In this document: positions 1 through 8,450 of the stretch, one piece after another
Layout: each line of letters opens with the position of its first letter
Position numbering within the stretch: position 1 is the first letter of the stretch
From: Rothia dentocariosa ATCC 17931
GTDB taxonomy: Bacteria > Actinomycetota > Actinomycetes > Actinomycetales > Micrococcaceae
DNA length: 64,000 nucleotides
Assembly: GCF_000164695.2 (NCBI RefSeq)
Contig: NC_014643.1
Location: 682,001 to 746,000 of the forward strand
Reading direction: 5' to 3'
Made by a program: the position numbers and the translations under genes
Notes under the pieces: model-generated
Told to the model about the DNA's origin: nothing
The model's database searches: none
The model's input: only the letters and a program-made list of their open reading frames with translations

Positions 1-1144
1 TATTGGCGGCGTTATAGGCGATAGCTGCGCCTTGGGAATGTCCCACGAGAATCACATCATCGGCTGAGGTTACGCCTTGGTCTCTTAGCGCACGGTCTAG
101 GGCACGCATCATGATATGGCTGTCTTGTATAGAAGCGTTCGGTGTATCGGCGCCTATCTGCAGGGTACCTTGGATACCGTCGGGTTCGCCAGGTTTATTG
201 GAAAAGTCCGTCCCTGGAATATAGGCGTATACGATTTTGCGGCCGGTTTGGGGGTCTCGATATACCTGTACCTCAATCCCCGAGTAACCCTTCCCGTCTT
301 TATCTTCGCCTTCGTATTTTTTCGAGAGGTCTCCCTTGCTTACACGCTCCATATTCTGGGCGATCTCGGCGCGGGTGCGAGGCATTTTATCCGTCGGTTC
401 TGCCTTATCACGATGCCAGTTCTTGAGTTCACCGCGGTTCTTGTTGTCCTGTTCTTTCTTCCCGAGCCACGGCATTTTCCCGTTCACAATTCGTTCGGCT
501 ATCTCACGGGGAATACCCATTTTTTCGAGTTTTCGAGCTATACGTCTGCGCGCCATCTCTGGGTTGGCGCGCATATCCTGGTAGGCGATCGCCCCGAAGA
601 GGGTAATCGCCGTCAGTGCGGAAAAGCTCATAATATAGGGGTTGCCGCTGCGCATACCCCACCCGAAAATGCTCTCTGCGGCACTATATCCAAGCTCGTA
701 CTTTTCCCAGGACCACATGTCGTTGAAGGCGCCTTGCGGATGCATGAGCGCGTTGCGTATCCACTCTTCCTGCGACATGCCGTTAGGCATCTTCCCGTCC
801 TGAGTGAGCCCGATACGGTTGAACAGTCCCTTCGCGGCTTCTTCTGCCTGATGGTAGCCCTTCGAGCAGGCGTCTATTGCGCTGGCGGTTGCCTCCAGCT
901 TAACGGCCCGCTCCCCCAACGTCGCCGCGGCAGAGGTGGTCATGACCGAGGCTTGCCGCCCATGCTCGTTGGTGCCGAGAAAAAGCATGAGCTGCGCCGC
1001 GATACCGCCCATCGGCAGGGGTAATGACCCGCAATCGCCGCCTAGCTGGTGTACATTCTGTGCGAGCTGCGGCAGCTCTTCCAGCAGAACGCTAATGGTT
1101 TTATCGTCCCCACCGGCTGCTATCTGTTGTCCCGGAGTGTTCAT
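1..1144 (-). CDS. Lipase-like alpha/beta hydrolase, probable T7SS-associated effector (partial)
   Basis: The minus-strand frame is open from an ATG at 1144 to the window edge (381 codons, C-terminus missing). The start has a good ribosome site (GGAAGGA). The N-terminal ~110 residues are helical and Ala/Leu-rich, like the ESX-targeting halves of actinobacterial effectors. A hydrophobic stretch lies near residues 170-190 (ITLFGAIAY) and a charged Lys/Glu-rich linker follows. The last visible residues hold GHSQGAA, the nucleophile elbow of lipases and esterases, after a VYAYIPGTDF segment. It lies 27 bp downstream of a WXG100-like gene on the same strand, the usual order for a T7SS chaperone/partner and its substrate. 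Inference: a secreted phospholipase or esterase acting on membranes; substrate unknown. The catalytic Asp and His would lie outside the window. Confidence 0.72.
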   Translation of the reverse strand, partial: MNTPGQQIAAGGDDKTISVLLEELPQLAQNVHQLGGDCGSLPLPMGGIAAQLMLFLGTNEHGRQASVMTTSAAATLGERAVKLEATASAIDACSKGYHQAEEAAKGLFNRIGLTQDGKMPNGMSQEEWIRNALMHPQGAFNDMWSWEKYELGYSAAESIFGWGMRSGNPYIMSFSALTAITLFGAIAYQDMRANPEMARRRIARKLEKMGIPREIAERIVNGKMPWLGKKEQDNKNRGELKNWHRDKAEPTDKMPRTRAEIAQNMERVSKGDLSKKYEGEDKDGKGYSGIEVQVYRDPQTGRKIVYAYIPGTDFSNKPGEPDGIQGTLQIGADTPNASIQDSHIMMRALDRALRDQGVTSADDVILVGHSQGAAIAYNAAN

Positions 1145-1171
1145 CGTGAGTCCTTCCCTATTGTCTAGCGA

Positions 1172-1786
1172 TTAGTGAATGCCCGAGCTCTGCAAGAGCC
1201 CGGTGGGAACCTGCGAATAATTGAGTAACTGATCTAAGGCATGCTGGGCATTCAGCGCGCCGGAGGATTTGATGATGTCTGCGGGGTTCAGGTTTTCGAG
1301 GGTATCGGCGGTGGTGTTCAGCAGGCCTTTGAGCATTCCGTCTAATCCGGCGGCGGCACCCAAAATAGTGTTTGCTTGGGATTCCAAGGCTGCGGCAACT
1401 TCTTCGCCAGCGCGGTGCGCATCCTCGGCTGCGTGCTGTACCTGCTGGTGAGTTTCGGTCAGGCTTTTTTCGTGCTGGTCTAATGCGTTTCGATAGGCTC
1501 TCCCGGCCGAAGATTTCCAGTGTTCGGCACGCATACCGTGGGCTTTGTGAAGCATCGTCTGAATGCTCGCAGCATGCTGTTCTAAGTTGGCGGCGAGTTC
1601 CTGGCCCTTACTGCGTGCCTGCCCCGCTAATCCTTGCAAAGATGCCGCAAAACTGGTTGCAGCGCTGGTACCGATCCCCATGTCACCGGCGGCACGCAGA
1701 ATATCTGCGGACGTGGGCGGATGCGCGCCCGGGGGAACATCACCGGTATGCGGCTGGGGCGTTGGTGCGGGTGCGATGGCTGTCAT
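1172..1786 (-). CDS. WXG100-like ESX/T7SS partner protein
   Basis: A 204-residue protein with a Pro-rich N-terminus, then a long helical region with a W-x-S turn (EHWKSSAGRAY, about residues 88-98) flanked by Ala/Gln/Glu-rich helices. This is the helix-turn-helix layout of WXG100 proteins, with Ser replacing Gly. It is about twice the usual 100 residues, with a C-terminal extension carrying extra helices (residues 145-204). No signal peptide or membrane segment is visible. It is followed after 27 bp by the lipase-like gene, so the two probably form an operon encoding an exported pair. No ESX core gene (EccC, EccD, MycP) is in the window. Confidence 0.6.
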   Translation of the reverse strand: MTAIAPAPTPQPHTGDVPPGAHPPTSADILRAAGDMGIGTSAATSFAASLQGLAGQARSKGQELAANLEQHAASIQTMLHKAHGMRAEHWKSSAGRAYRNALDQHEKSLTETHQQVQHAAEDAHRAGEEVAAALESQANTILGAAAGLDGMLKGLLNTTADTLENLNPADIIKSSGALNAQHALDQLLNYSQVPTGLLQSSGIH

Positions 1787-1948
1787 GTCTTCCTCGTTAG
1801 CTCTTTGTGTACGGCGGGCGGCTCCCGGTGTGCGGCCGCACGGGTACGCCTGAGTACCCGTGCGCGTGACCGATGCTGTGGCTGCTGTACCTGTTTACCT
1901 TCACCCTAGAAGGCTCGGCACAGGTTAATACCCGCTCTCTCGTTGCCC

Positions 1949-1993
1949 TGTGGATAACCTGCCGTAGTGGGACACTTTCGCTGATTATCCACA
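1949..1993. promoter_or_regulatory. Inverted pair of perfect DnaA boxes
   Basis: Within the 434-bp gap between the WXG100-like gene and purB there is TGTGGATAA at 1949-1957 and its exact inverse TTATCCACA at 1985-1993, both matching the consensus 9-mer DnaA box. The arms extend to CCTGTGGATAA (11 bp). The two sites face each other across 27 bp. No dnaA gene or AT-rich unwinding element is seen nearby, so this is more likely a DnaA titration or regulatory site than an origin. The rest of the gap holds no convincing gene. Confidence 0.5.
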
Positions 1994-2220
1994 GGTTATT
2001 TCTCCCGATTTCGTTGGATGCGCGCACTCGCATGACCGAATATGACATGGGCCCGCACAAGCGTGGCAGAGCGCGCATCCCATAAATAACGCCTTAGCGG
2101 AACAAAGAAAATAACATCCAGAATCCGCAATACGCCGCACTCAAGACAGACACGGCACTTCATCCACCACAGAAGACGCCCAATCTGACCTTTTACGCCA
2201 AAACGTGCGAAGATAGAGGT

Positions 2221-3660
2221 ATGTCTCACCCTGAAAACACGCTCCTGCCCTCGGGAAGAATCGACCTGGGCACCAGTAATCTCGCGCTCGGTCCTCTCGA
2301 TGGGCGTTACGCCCCTGTGACCGCGCCGTTAACGAACTATCTCTCCGAAGCCGCACTGAACCGCGACCGCATCCACGTGGAAGTCGAATGGTTCATATAC
2401 CTGTGCGAGCATGCCGTTCTTCCCGGACTCACGCCGCTCACCGATGAGCAGAAGTCCGGTTTGCGTGCTATCGTGACCGAGTTCAACGCCGATTCCGTCA
2501 CCGAACTCGCCGAGATTGAGGCGGTCACTGTTCACGATGTGAAGGCCGTCGAGTACTATATCGGTCGCCGCCTTGAAGCGCTGGGGCTAGGGCATTTGGT
2601 GCCGCTCGTGCATTTTGGGTGCACCTCCGAAGACATTAATAACCTCTCCTATGCCCTGGGTATTAAGGACGCGGTCGAGAACGTATGGCTTCCCGCTGCC
2701 CGCGATCTGGTGCAGGTTTTGCTCGATCTCGCCGAGACCGGCAGAGATGTTCCGATGCTCTCTCGCACGCACGGCCAACCCGCAACCCCCACCACGCTGG
2801 GCAAGGAAATGGCTGTGCTGGCGTACCGTTTGAAGCGCCAGATTTCCCATGTTGCCGCCACCGAGTTCCTAGGCAAGATTAACGGCGCGACGGGCACCTA
2901 TGCGGCGCATTACGCCTCGGTTCCGGGGGCTGACTGGCAGGCTATTTCGCGGGGTTTCGTGGAGCATCTGGGGCTTAGCTGGAACCCGCTGACCACGCAG
3001 ATCGAATCGCATGACTGGCAGGCGGAGCTGTACTCTGATGTGGCGCATTTCAACCGTGTGCTGCATAACCTGTGCACCGATGTGTGGAGCTATATTTCGA
3101 TTGGTTTCTTCCGCCAGATTCCGGTGGCTGGTGCAACGGGTTCTTCGACGATGCCGCATAAGGTGAACCCGATCCGCTTTGAGAATGCGGAAGCTAATCT
3201 TGAACTCTCCAATGCGATCTTCGATTCGCTGGCATCCACGCTGGTGACTTCGCGTTGGCAGCGTGATTTGACCGATTCTTCGGCGCAGCGCAATATTGGC
3301 GTGGCATTTGGGCATTCGGTGCTGGCGATTTCCAATGTGATTAAGGGTCTGCAGCGTCTCGATATTGCCGCCGACGTTATTGCCGCCGACCTGGAGTCCA
3401 ATTGGGAGGTTCTGGCGGAGGCCATTCAGATGGTTATGCGCGCGGAGGCAATCGCGGGCACCCCCGGCATGGAGAACCCCTATGAGCGCCTGAAGGAGCT
3501 TACGCGCGGTCATCGGGTGGATGCGGTTCGCCTCAAAGAATTTGTGGGCACCCTGGGCCTGTCTGCCGAGGCGCAGGAGCGGCTGTCGAACTTGACCCCG
3601 CATACGTACAACGGCATCGCCGCGCAGCTGGTGGATCACGCGAAGGATGCGCAAGGCTAA
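2221..3660 (+). CDS. purB: Adenylosuccinate lyase
   Basis: A 479-residue cytosolic homotetrameric enzyme of purine synthesis. It cleaves SAICAR to AICAR plus fumarate and adenylosuccinate to AMP plus fumarate. It carries the fumarase/aspartase superfamily signature GSSTMPHKVNP at about residues 307-317, plus the TSEDINN and SRTHGQPATPTT motifs with the conserved active-site His. Length and motifs fit the longer E. coli-type PurB. The ATG at 2221 is the first in frame, with only a weak GAGG before it. The gene stands alone, followed by a very strong terminator. Confidence 0.97.
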   Translation: MSHPENTLLPSGRIDLGTSNLALGPLDGRYAPVTAPLTNYLSEAALNRDRIHVEVEWFIYLCEHAVLPGLTPLTDEQKSGLRAIVTEFNADSVTELAEIEAVTVHDVKAVEYYIGRRLEALGLGHLVPLVHFGCTSEDINNLSYALGIKDAVENVWLPAARDLVQVLLDLAETGRDVPMLSRTHGQPATPTTLGKEMAVLAYRLKRQISHVAATEFLGKINGATGTYAAHYASVPGADWQAISRGFVEHLGLSWNPLTTQIESHDWQAELYSDVAHFNRVLHNLCTDVWSYISIGFFRQIPVAGATGSSTMPHKVNPIRFENAEANLELSNAIFDSLASTLVTSRWQRDLTDSSAQRNIGVAFGHSVLAISNVIKGLQRLDIAADVIAADLESNWEVLAEAIQMVMRAEAIAGTPGMENPYERLKELTRGHRVDAVRLKEFVGTLGLSAEAQERLSNLTPHTYNGIAAQLVDHAKDAQG

Positions 3661-3696
3661 ACTCCTTCGGCTCCTTTCTCCCGCCCCCTACGTTCT

Positions 3697-3760
3697 AAAA
3701 AGGCTCTTTATTCACATAAAGCGGTTTTTCCAATGCTTTATGTGAATAAAGAGCCTTTTT
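3697..3760. terminator. Bidirectional terminator with a 26-bp perfect stem
   Basis: The arms at 3697-3722 and 3735-3760 are exact inverse complements over 26 bp, around a 12-nt loop. The stem begins with AAAAAGGCTC and ends with GAGCCTTTTT, so it has T-tracts on both strands. It follows purB and lies between it and the convergent AlbA_2 gene. Confidence 0.9.
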
Positions 3761-3812
3761 ATGGTTCTGACAGGGGCTATAGAACACCCATTATTCGCCA
3801 GTTTTCCACCTC

Positions 3813-3906
3813 AACACAAAAAGTTGTTAGATTAAGGAGGCTCTAATCTAACAACTTTTCGCACTTTGACGGAAAACTGTTAGATTAGCACCCCGCTAAT
3901 CTAACA
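3813..3906. repeat. 94-bp direct repeat, copy 1, with two nested palindromes
   Basis: This is nearly identical (about 4 mismatches in 94) to the sequence at 5757-5850. Each copy has palindrome I (arms AAAAGTTGTTAGATTA and its inverse, 9-nt centre) and palindrome II (arms TGTTAGATTAGC and its inverse, 5-nt centre). The half-site TGTTAGATTA thus occurs four times per copy. Copy 1 lies just after the stop codon of the AlbA_2 gene. It could be an operator, a terminator, or the footprint of an inserted unit. Confidence 0.85.
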
Positions 3907-3937
3907 TCAACTACTCCACCTACAGAAATTCAGCAGA

Positions 3938-5680
3938 TTACCGCCCCTGATGAACCATAACGTACCTTGTGGAACGACCCTGTCCTTCCTGCCTTAGAGT
4001 ACCTTCATCGACTAGAGCGTCTAAAGCCCTTTTGGCGGTACCGCGGGCTATATGCGTCAGCTCCATCAAATCTCCCGTTGTGATTGCACCGGTGAGGTCG
4101 CACCAGGTCCGAATCACATCGTGCATAGCCTGCGAGGATCGTGACAGATAGGGCAGCACATAGTGGTCGTTCTCGCCCCGAGCATTCTGAGCAAGGTTAA
4201 GCGCACCTTCGCCCAGAACCCACACCTGTTGCTCTTTAAGACGGGTTACCAGCGGAACACCCTCAATAACGGTCTGTTCGGCAGCCCGCAGCGTGAGCGC
4301 CGCTGATTCTTCAGAAGATTGCAGACGTTCGGCCAAAGTTTTCAATGTGATAAAAGGGTGCTGCATCAAATAGCTGAGAATAATAGCGATTCCCACGTCT
4401 TTCTGACGTGCGGTGGGAACAATCGCAGAGGCGACTTCCAGTACAGGCAGTACTGGTGTTCCTCCCACGAGCGTGCATTCAATATGCGGACCCGCCACTT
4501 CCGCGAAGATAGGGGGCAGATGCCCAAGAACCATCATGGACTGGTACATCCGATCAACCCCCACTCCCTGTTTCTCCACAAGGGTCAGGGCACGGAACAA
4601 ATCGGCGAGCGCGGGGTATCGTGCAGAACGATTGCTGAGCACATTATCCGCAGTAACTCCACCGTAAAATCCGCCTGGGCTTCGCACCACGAGGGTATTA
4701 TCGAGTGTAATCCAGCGGATATCTGTAGGTTCAGAGCTGTTCCAGTCGCGGTGAATAATGCCGTTGAGAATAGCCTCGCGCACAGCGTTTTCGGGAACCT
4801 GCCGGACTGTGCGGTGCGCAAACCCGGTGGGAAGCGTAATTTGTGTATTCACGTTTTGCAGAGCCTGCTCGATCTGCCGTATTTGTTCCAGCAGCGGCAG
4901 GTCAGCGTCGGGTCGCACAGTATTGAGGATTGACCCGGCGGGAACGTCGAAGATAGTGAGTTCAAGCAGGGTTCGGGATGCGGGGCACAGGGTGAGCGCG
5001 GCGGCTTGCGAGAGCTTTCCATCGGAACGCAGTGCGCCCAAACGCTGCAAGACCTCACGGTCCGTGAGGGCTGTATCGGCTCCGAGCAGGGCGCGCACAT
5101 AGTTCATGGTGGAGCGTGGAATATCTTCAGGCGTGTAGCGGGTGCTTTGAGCCATTTCGTCGTATTCCCGCATATTTTCACGGTGTTCCCACCAAAGGGA
5201 ACGGTCAATAGGCTTGCAGTGATCCCCAACGCGCCACCGCAGCTTATTGCCGGTATCATACACAGGCTCTTTGGCCTGGGGTACGTAGAGAACCAGCACG
5301 CGCAGACCCTGGGCTCCGCCAAGGTGGTGTTCCACAATATCGGGGGCGACCTGTACCGCCTCATCAATACGCTGGCGCAACCATTCAGTATCAAGCTCGG
5401 TTCCCAGTACCGTTCCATGGCTGTCTTCAACACCTAGGATCAGAGCGCCTCCGCCGGGTGTATTGGCAAAGCAGGCGACTTCATCTGCAAGTTTTGATGC
5501 TGCTTCAGCGTTGCGTGTTTCGCCGGGCAGAAGAATACCGCCAGCGCCTCGGCGTCCTGCTTCCTCTTTGAAATCTATGGATGCGCTCTCCCGGTTTGCG
5601 TGAAGCTGCCCGTCTCGATACGAAGCAAGGATTTCGGCGACCTGTTTTTCAAGGTCTCGCCTGCGTTCCGAAAGTATCAT
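3938..5680 (-). CDS. AlbA_2/Schlafen-domain putative transcriptional regulator with RecG-C-like ATPase fold
   Basis: I place the start at the ATG at 5680 (GTGGAG 7 nt upstream), giving 580 residues. The frame opens earlier, at a GTG at 5761 inside the repeat, with an implausible leader. An AlbA_2 DNA-binding domain lies at about residues 25-150 (SIDFKEE, ACFANTPGGGALILGVED). A HATPase_c_4/'RecG C-terminal'-like domain is at about 285-390 (NAVREAILNGIIHRDW, VRSPGGF, GVGVDRM). A winged-helix-like C-terminus lies beyond residue 480. The family includes transcriptional regulators and some defence-associated proteins. The gene is bracketed by two 94-bp palindromic repeats; the upstream copy overlaps its promoter region, which suggests autoregulation. 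Exact role unknown. Confidence 0.8.
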   Translation of the reverse strand: MILSERRRDLEKQVAEILASYRDGQLHANRESASIDFKEEAGRRGAGGILLPGETRNAEAASKLADEVACFANTPGGGALILGVEDSHGTVLGTELDTEWLRQRIDEAVQVAPDIVEHHLGGAQGLRVLVLYVPQAKEPVYDTGNKLRWRVGDHCKPIDRSLWWEHRENMREYDEMAQSTRYTPEDIPRSTMNYVRALLGADTALTDREVLQRLGALRSDGKLSQAAALTLCPASRTLLELTIFDVPAGSILNTVRPDADLPLLEQIRQIEQALQNVNTQITLPTGFAHRTVRQVPENAVREAILNGIIHRDWNSSEPTDIRWITLDNTLVVRSPGGFYGGVTADNVLSNRSARYPALADLFRALTLVEKQGVGVDRMYQSMMVLGHLPPIFAEVAGPHIECTLVGGTPVLPVLEVASAIVPTARQKDVGIAIILSYLMQHPFITLKTLAERLQSSEESAALTLRAAEQTVIEGVPLVTRLKEQQVWVLGEGALNLAQNARGENDHYVLPYLSRSSQAMHDVIRTWCDLTGAITTGDLMELTHIARGTAKRALDALVDEGTLRQEGQGRSTRYVMVHQGR

Positions 5681-5756
5681 GCCGTCTCCACAACAGTAGG
5701 TTTCAGGGTGGTTGGAGTGTTCTTCTTGACCAACGTCACCACCAAGTCTACCTAAA

Positions 5757-5850
5757 AACACAAAAAGTTGTTAGATTAAGGAGGCTCTAATCTAACAACT
5801 TTTCGCACTTTGACGGAAAAGTGTTAGATTAGCAGGCTGCTAATCTAACA
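5757..5850. repeat. 94-bp direct repeat, copy 2, likely operator of the AlbA_2 gene
   Basis: This is the second copy of the repeat seen at 3813-3906, lying 77 bp upstream of the proposed start at 5680. It preserves both palindromes. In palindrome II the loop differs (AGGCT versus ACCCC), but the arms are unchanged, so selection seems to act on the arms. It is the natural place for an operator bound by the adjacent regulator. Confidence 0.7.
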
Positions 5851-5940
5851 ATCTCCCGTGTATGTCTCGTGAAAACCGCGGCAAAACGGGCACTCTTACC
5901 CGCGAAATACCGGCGGGCAGGGGCAAGGGGCTAGTTTCTT

Positions 5941-6828
5941 CTAGTTCCCCATCGTCTTGCGATGCTGCGCGCCAGGATTTTGCAGCCCGTGAGCGTGCGC
6001 ATCGTGGTTCTTCGTATCGGCCTTGGTGCGCTTGAACTTGCCGGTCAGTGCTCGCGTCACCTTGGGTCCGTGAGAGTTTTTCTGCTCATCAGACGTGAAC
6101 TTGGGGGCGCGCGGAGTAAGCATCAGCTCAGCTGGGAAAAACGCGGGAGCATCACCAAACGCATTACGGGCGCTCTTCACCACGTCACGCCCCAGCGCTA
6201 AGTTTGCGCCACCGCCGACCACCGCACCCACGCCAAACGGCAGGGCACGCCCCAGCAGGGCTCCGCTCTGGCGGGTCAAGAAACGCTTGATAAACATATT
6301 GCGAATCGTGCGTTCCACACTAAAAGTCTTGCCCGCCGACTTACCGCCCAGCAGCATGCCCCACCGGTTGGAAACGCCGCTCGCCTTCCCGGTCTGCAGC
6401 AGCACGGTATTCATCAGCTGCGAGCCTTCTTCGCCGAGCATAATCGCCATCACCATCGAACGTGCAACCTCGGGGTTCTCCACGTGCACGCCGTGCAGCT
6501 CAGCCACCGCTTGGGCGAACAGCGCGGTCCTTTCCAGGTACCCGCCGACCGCGAGCGCCGAAAGGCTCATCGAGGTCACGGTTCCGATTCCGGGCACGAA
6601 GGCGGATGCGCCCGTCACCCCGCCGATCGCGGTCACGTCACGCAGATAGTTGCGTTCAAGGCGCCGCAGAATCTTTTCGGGGGTTTCATCCGGATGCGCC
6701 GCCCGCAAACTTTTCACCATCGACAGCGCCAGGGGGCGCTGAACGCGCAGAACGGTATCAAGCGTTTTGGTGAGTGCCGGGCGGGGATTGCCGTTATCGT
6801 CAAAAAGTGACTTTTTCGGGTCTAGCAT
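5941..6828 (-). CDS. Conserved hypothetical membrane-associated protein
   Basis: A 295-residue protein. A basic, Arg-rich N-terminal region (LRRLERNYLRD, about 55-65) is followed by two Gly/Ala-rich hydrophobic segments (about 68-100: GGVTGASAFVPGIGTV, SLSALAVGGYLE) and another near residues 195-215 (GRALPFGVGAVVGGGANLALG). The C-terminal ~70 residues are hydrophilic, Lys/His-rich and probably disordered. The layout recalls EcsC-like proteins, but I cannot name the family with confidence. The gene is monocistronic, transcribed away from the exporter pair. Confidence 0.75.
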   Translation of the reverse strand: MLDPKKSLFDDNGNPRPALTKTLDTVLRVQRPLALSMVKSLRAAHPDETPEKILRRLERNYLRDVTAIGGVTGASAFVPGIGTVTSMSLSALAVGGYLERTALFAQAVAELHGVHVENPEVARSMVMAIMLGEEGSQLMNTVLLQTGKASGVSNRWGMLLGGKSAGKTFSVERTIRNMFIKRFLTRQSGALLGRALPFGVGAVVGGGANLALGRDVVKSARNAFGDAPAFFPAELMLTPRAPKFTSDEQKNSHGPKVTRALTGKFKRTKADTKNHDAHAHGLQNPGAQHRKTMGN

Positions 6829-7269
6829 AATGTCAGTAAAGCACGTTTTGACTCAAAGTAGGTACCGCATCCTGCAGAAACGGTGCTTATTCCGCCTAGC
6901 GAGTATTCCGTCGCGTTCATGACACGCCCCTGGCCTGGAATTTTAGTGCGTCAAGAACTACTTTCCCCGGCTCTACCTGTGCACACTACATATGACATAA
7001 ATCTTGCCCGCTAACCCATCGGTACGGTATCTACGCCCAAGCCCAGACCTGGTATCTCAAAGCGGCATAGCTCTTTCCGCCGTTTATCTTCGGCAGGTTT
7101 CATAATGGAGTAAATTTCACGGTATGACGTTTTAGTTCGGCTTTTCGCCCCGAGGGCTTAGAATTGAGCTAGGTTACACAACACACTCGTTCACTCAGGC
7201 GCTCTGACGCGTCTTCTGTGGTGTTCAGCAATGGCACTAACACCGGCCTTCACACAGTAAGGAACCTAT
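6829..7269. other. Intergenic region between divergent genes
   Basis: 441 bp between a minus-strand gene and the plus-strand exporter. No ORF with a ribosome site, tRNA or strong hairpin is visible. A CTAGGTTACA-type sequence around 7170 recurs ahead of the second exporter (around 8368) and may mark their promoters (TAGGTT as a -10). Start of the exporter is preceded by AAGGAAC at about 7259. Confidence 0.4.
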
Positions 7270-8340
7270 ATGTCTGCTCCTGCTTCGGCGCGCTCGCCAC
7301 TGGCGACTCAGGGCCTCGGTATGGCGTATGCTATCGGCGCCATCATTTCGGCACAGTTCGGTTCTGCGCTCGCTAAGACGATGATGGGCGATCTGGGCGC
7401 GTGGGGTGTGGTGGCTCTGCGCATGATCACCTCGTCGCTTCTGCTGTATCTCTTTTTCCGCCCACAAGTTCGTCAATGGACGCGCCCGCAGTGGCTTGCT
7501 GTGATCGTCTTGGGGGTTGCCCTTTTCGGTGCAAACGCCTTCTTCTATGTGGCAATTCAGCAGGTTCCGCTGGCGATCGCGGTGGCTATCGAGTTTATGG
7601 GTCCGCTCGTGTTGGCAACGGTTCTTTCGCGAAGAAAACTCGACCTGATCTGGATTCTTCTTTCCTTTACCGGTATGGCTATTTTGACGGCAGAGTCGCA
7701 GTCAAAGCCCGAAGATTTTGCACTGATAGGTATATTTTTCGCTATTCTCACCGCCGTTTCTCGTGCCGCCTATATTCTGGCAACAGAGCGTGTGGGCGCC
7801 ACAATTCCGGGGATGGGCGGTATGGTGATGGGCAATCTTGTCTCCACACTCTTAGTTATCCCGTTCCCCTTCTTCATCACGGGCAATCATTTAGGGAAAG
7901 TTATCACCGACCCCGCCTTACTGGCGCTTGGTTTTGCGATGGGACTTCTGGCATCCGCGCTTCCCGCACTGGGCGAGATTTCGGCGCTTCGCATGCTCCC
8001 CTCGAATGTATACAGCGTGGTGCTTTCGCTGGAACCTGCCGCGGCGGCGCTGGTGGGCGTTATTATTCTGCAAGAACCCACCGATGCGGTGCGTTGGATT
8101 GCAATTGCGCTGCTGATTACGGCAAGTATCGGGATTACGATATCGCACGCTCGGGTGGAACGCCGGGCCCTTGAGGAAGGTACAGCGGAGACAATTACGC
8201 ATTTCCTGCCTGGCGCGGTTGACAGCATCGGTGCCGACCTTGTGCAGAAGACTGGGGTGATTACCCTTCCCACCACCGAGCAGATCAGGCTCGACCGGCA
8301 AGCTAAGGAAACCCGGTCAGAAGGCTCCTCCCCAACGTAG
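7270..8340 (+). CDS. EamA/RhtA-family inner-membrane exporter (first of tandem pair)
   Basis: A 356-residue protein with about ten transmembrane helices in two EamA repeats (residues 15-150 and 160-300). RhtA-like segments are present (VPLAIAVAIEFMGPLVLA; LSLEPAAAALVGVIILQE; ITASIGIT). RhtA proteins export threonine, homoserine and other amino acids or analogues; the substrate here is inferred only from family. A ~55-residue hydrophilic tail follows the last helix, longer than usual. The paralogue starts 110 bp downstream on the same strand, so the two may be co-transcribed. Confidence 0.85.
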   Translation: MSAPASARSPLATQGLGMAYAIGAIISAQFGSALAKTMMGDLGAWGVVALRMITSSLLLYLFFRPQVRQWTRPQWLAVIVLGVALFGANAFFYVAIQQVPLAIAVAIEFMGPLVLATVLSRRKLDLIWILLSFTGMAILTAESQSKPEDFALIGIFFAILTAVSRAAYILATERVGATIPGMGGMVMGNLVSTLLVIPFPFFITGNHLGKVITDPALLALGFAMGLLASALPALGEISALRMLPSNVYSVVLSLEPAAAALVGVIILQEPTDAVRWIAIALLITASIGITISHARVERRALEEGTAETITHFLPGAVDSIGADLVQKTGVITLPTTEQIRLDRQAKETRSEGSSPT

Positions 8341-8391
8341 AATATACTTCGCATTTAGGGTATGCCCTAGGTTACAACAATATGCAGGTAG

Positions 8392-8419
8392 CGGTACCAT
8401 TATTCTCACGTGGTACCGC
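8392..8419. promoter_or_regulatory. GGTACC-centred inverted repeat upstream of the second exporter
   Basis: GCGGTACCA at 8392-8400 and TGGTACCGC at 8411-8419 form a perfect 9-bp inverted repeat with a 10-nt centre, 32 bp before the TTG start at 8451. It could be an operator or an RNA hairpin near the ribosome site. The right arm resembles the T-box core but the leader is too short for a canonical T-box. Confidence 0.45.
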
Positions 8420-8450
8420 CGCCTGTTGTCGTTGTGATCTAGGAGGTTTC

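Noticed and set aside
116..1024. 302-codon plus-strand ORF
   Set aside because: It is the antisense shadow of the lipase-like gene, which has the ribosome site, the GHSQG motif and operon context on the minus strand.
1949..1993. Chromosomal origin oriC
   Set aside because: Only two DnaA boxes, no AT-rich unwinding region, and no dnaA, dnaN or rpmH nearby.
8392..8450. T-box riboswitch
   Set aside because: Only the TGGTACCGC core is present; there is no room for Stem I and specifier loop in a 110-bp leader.
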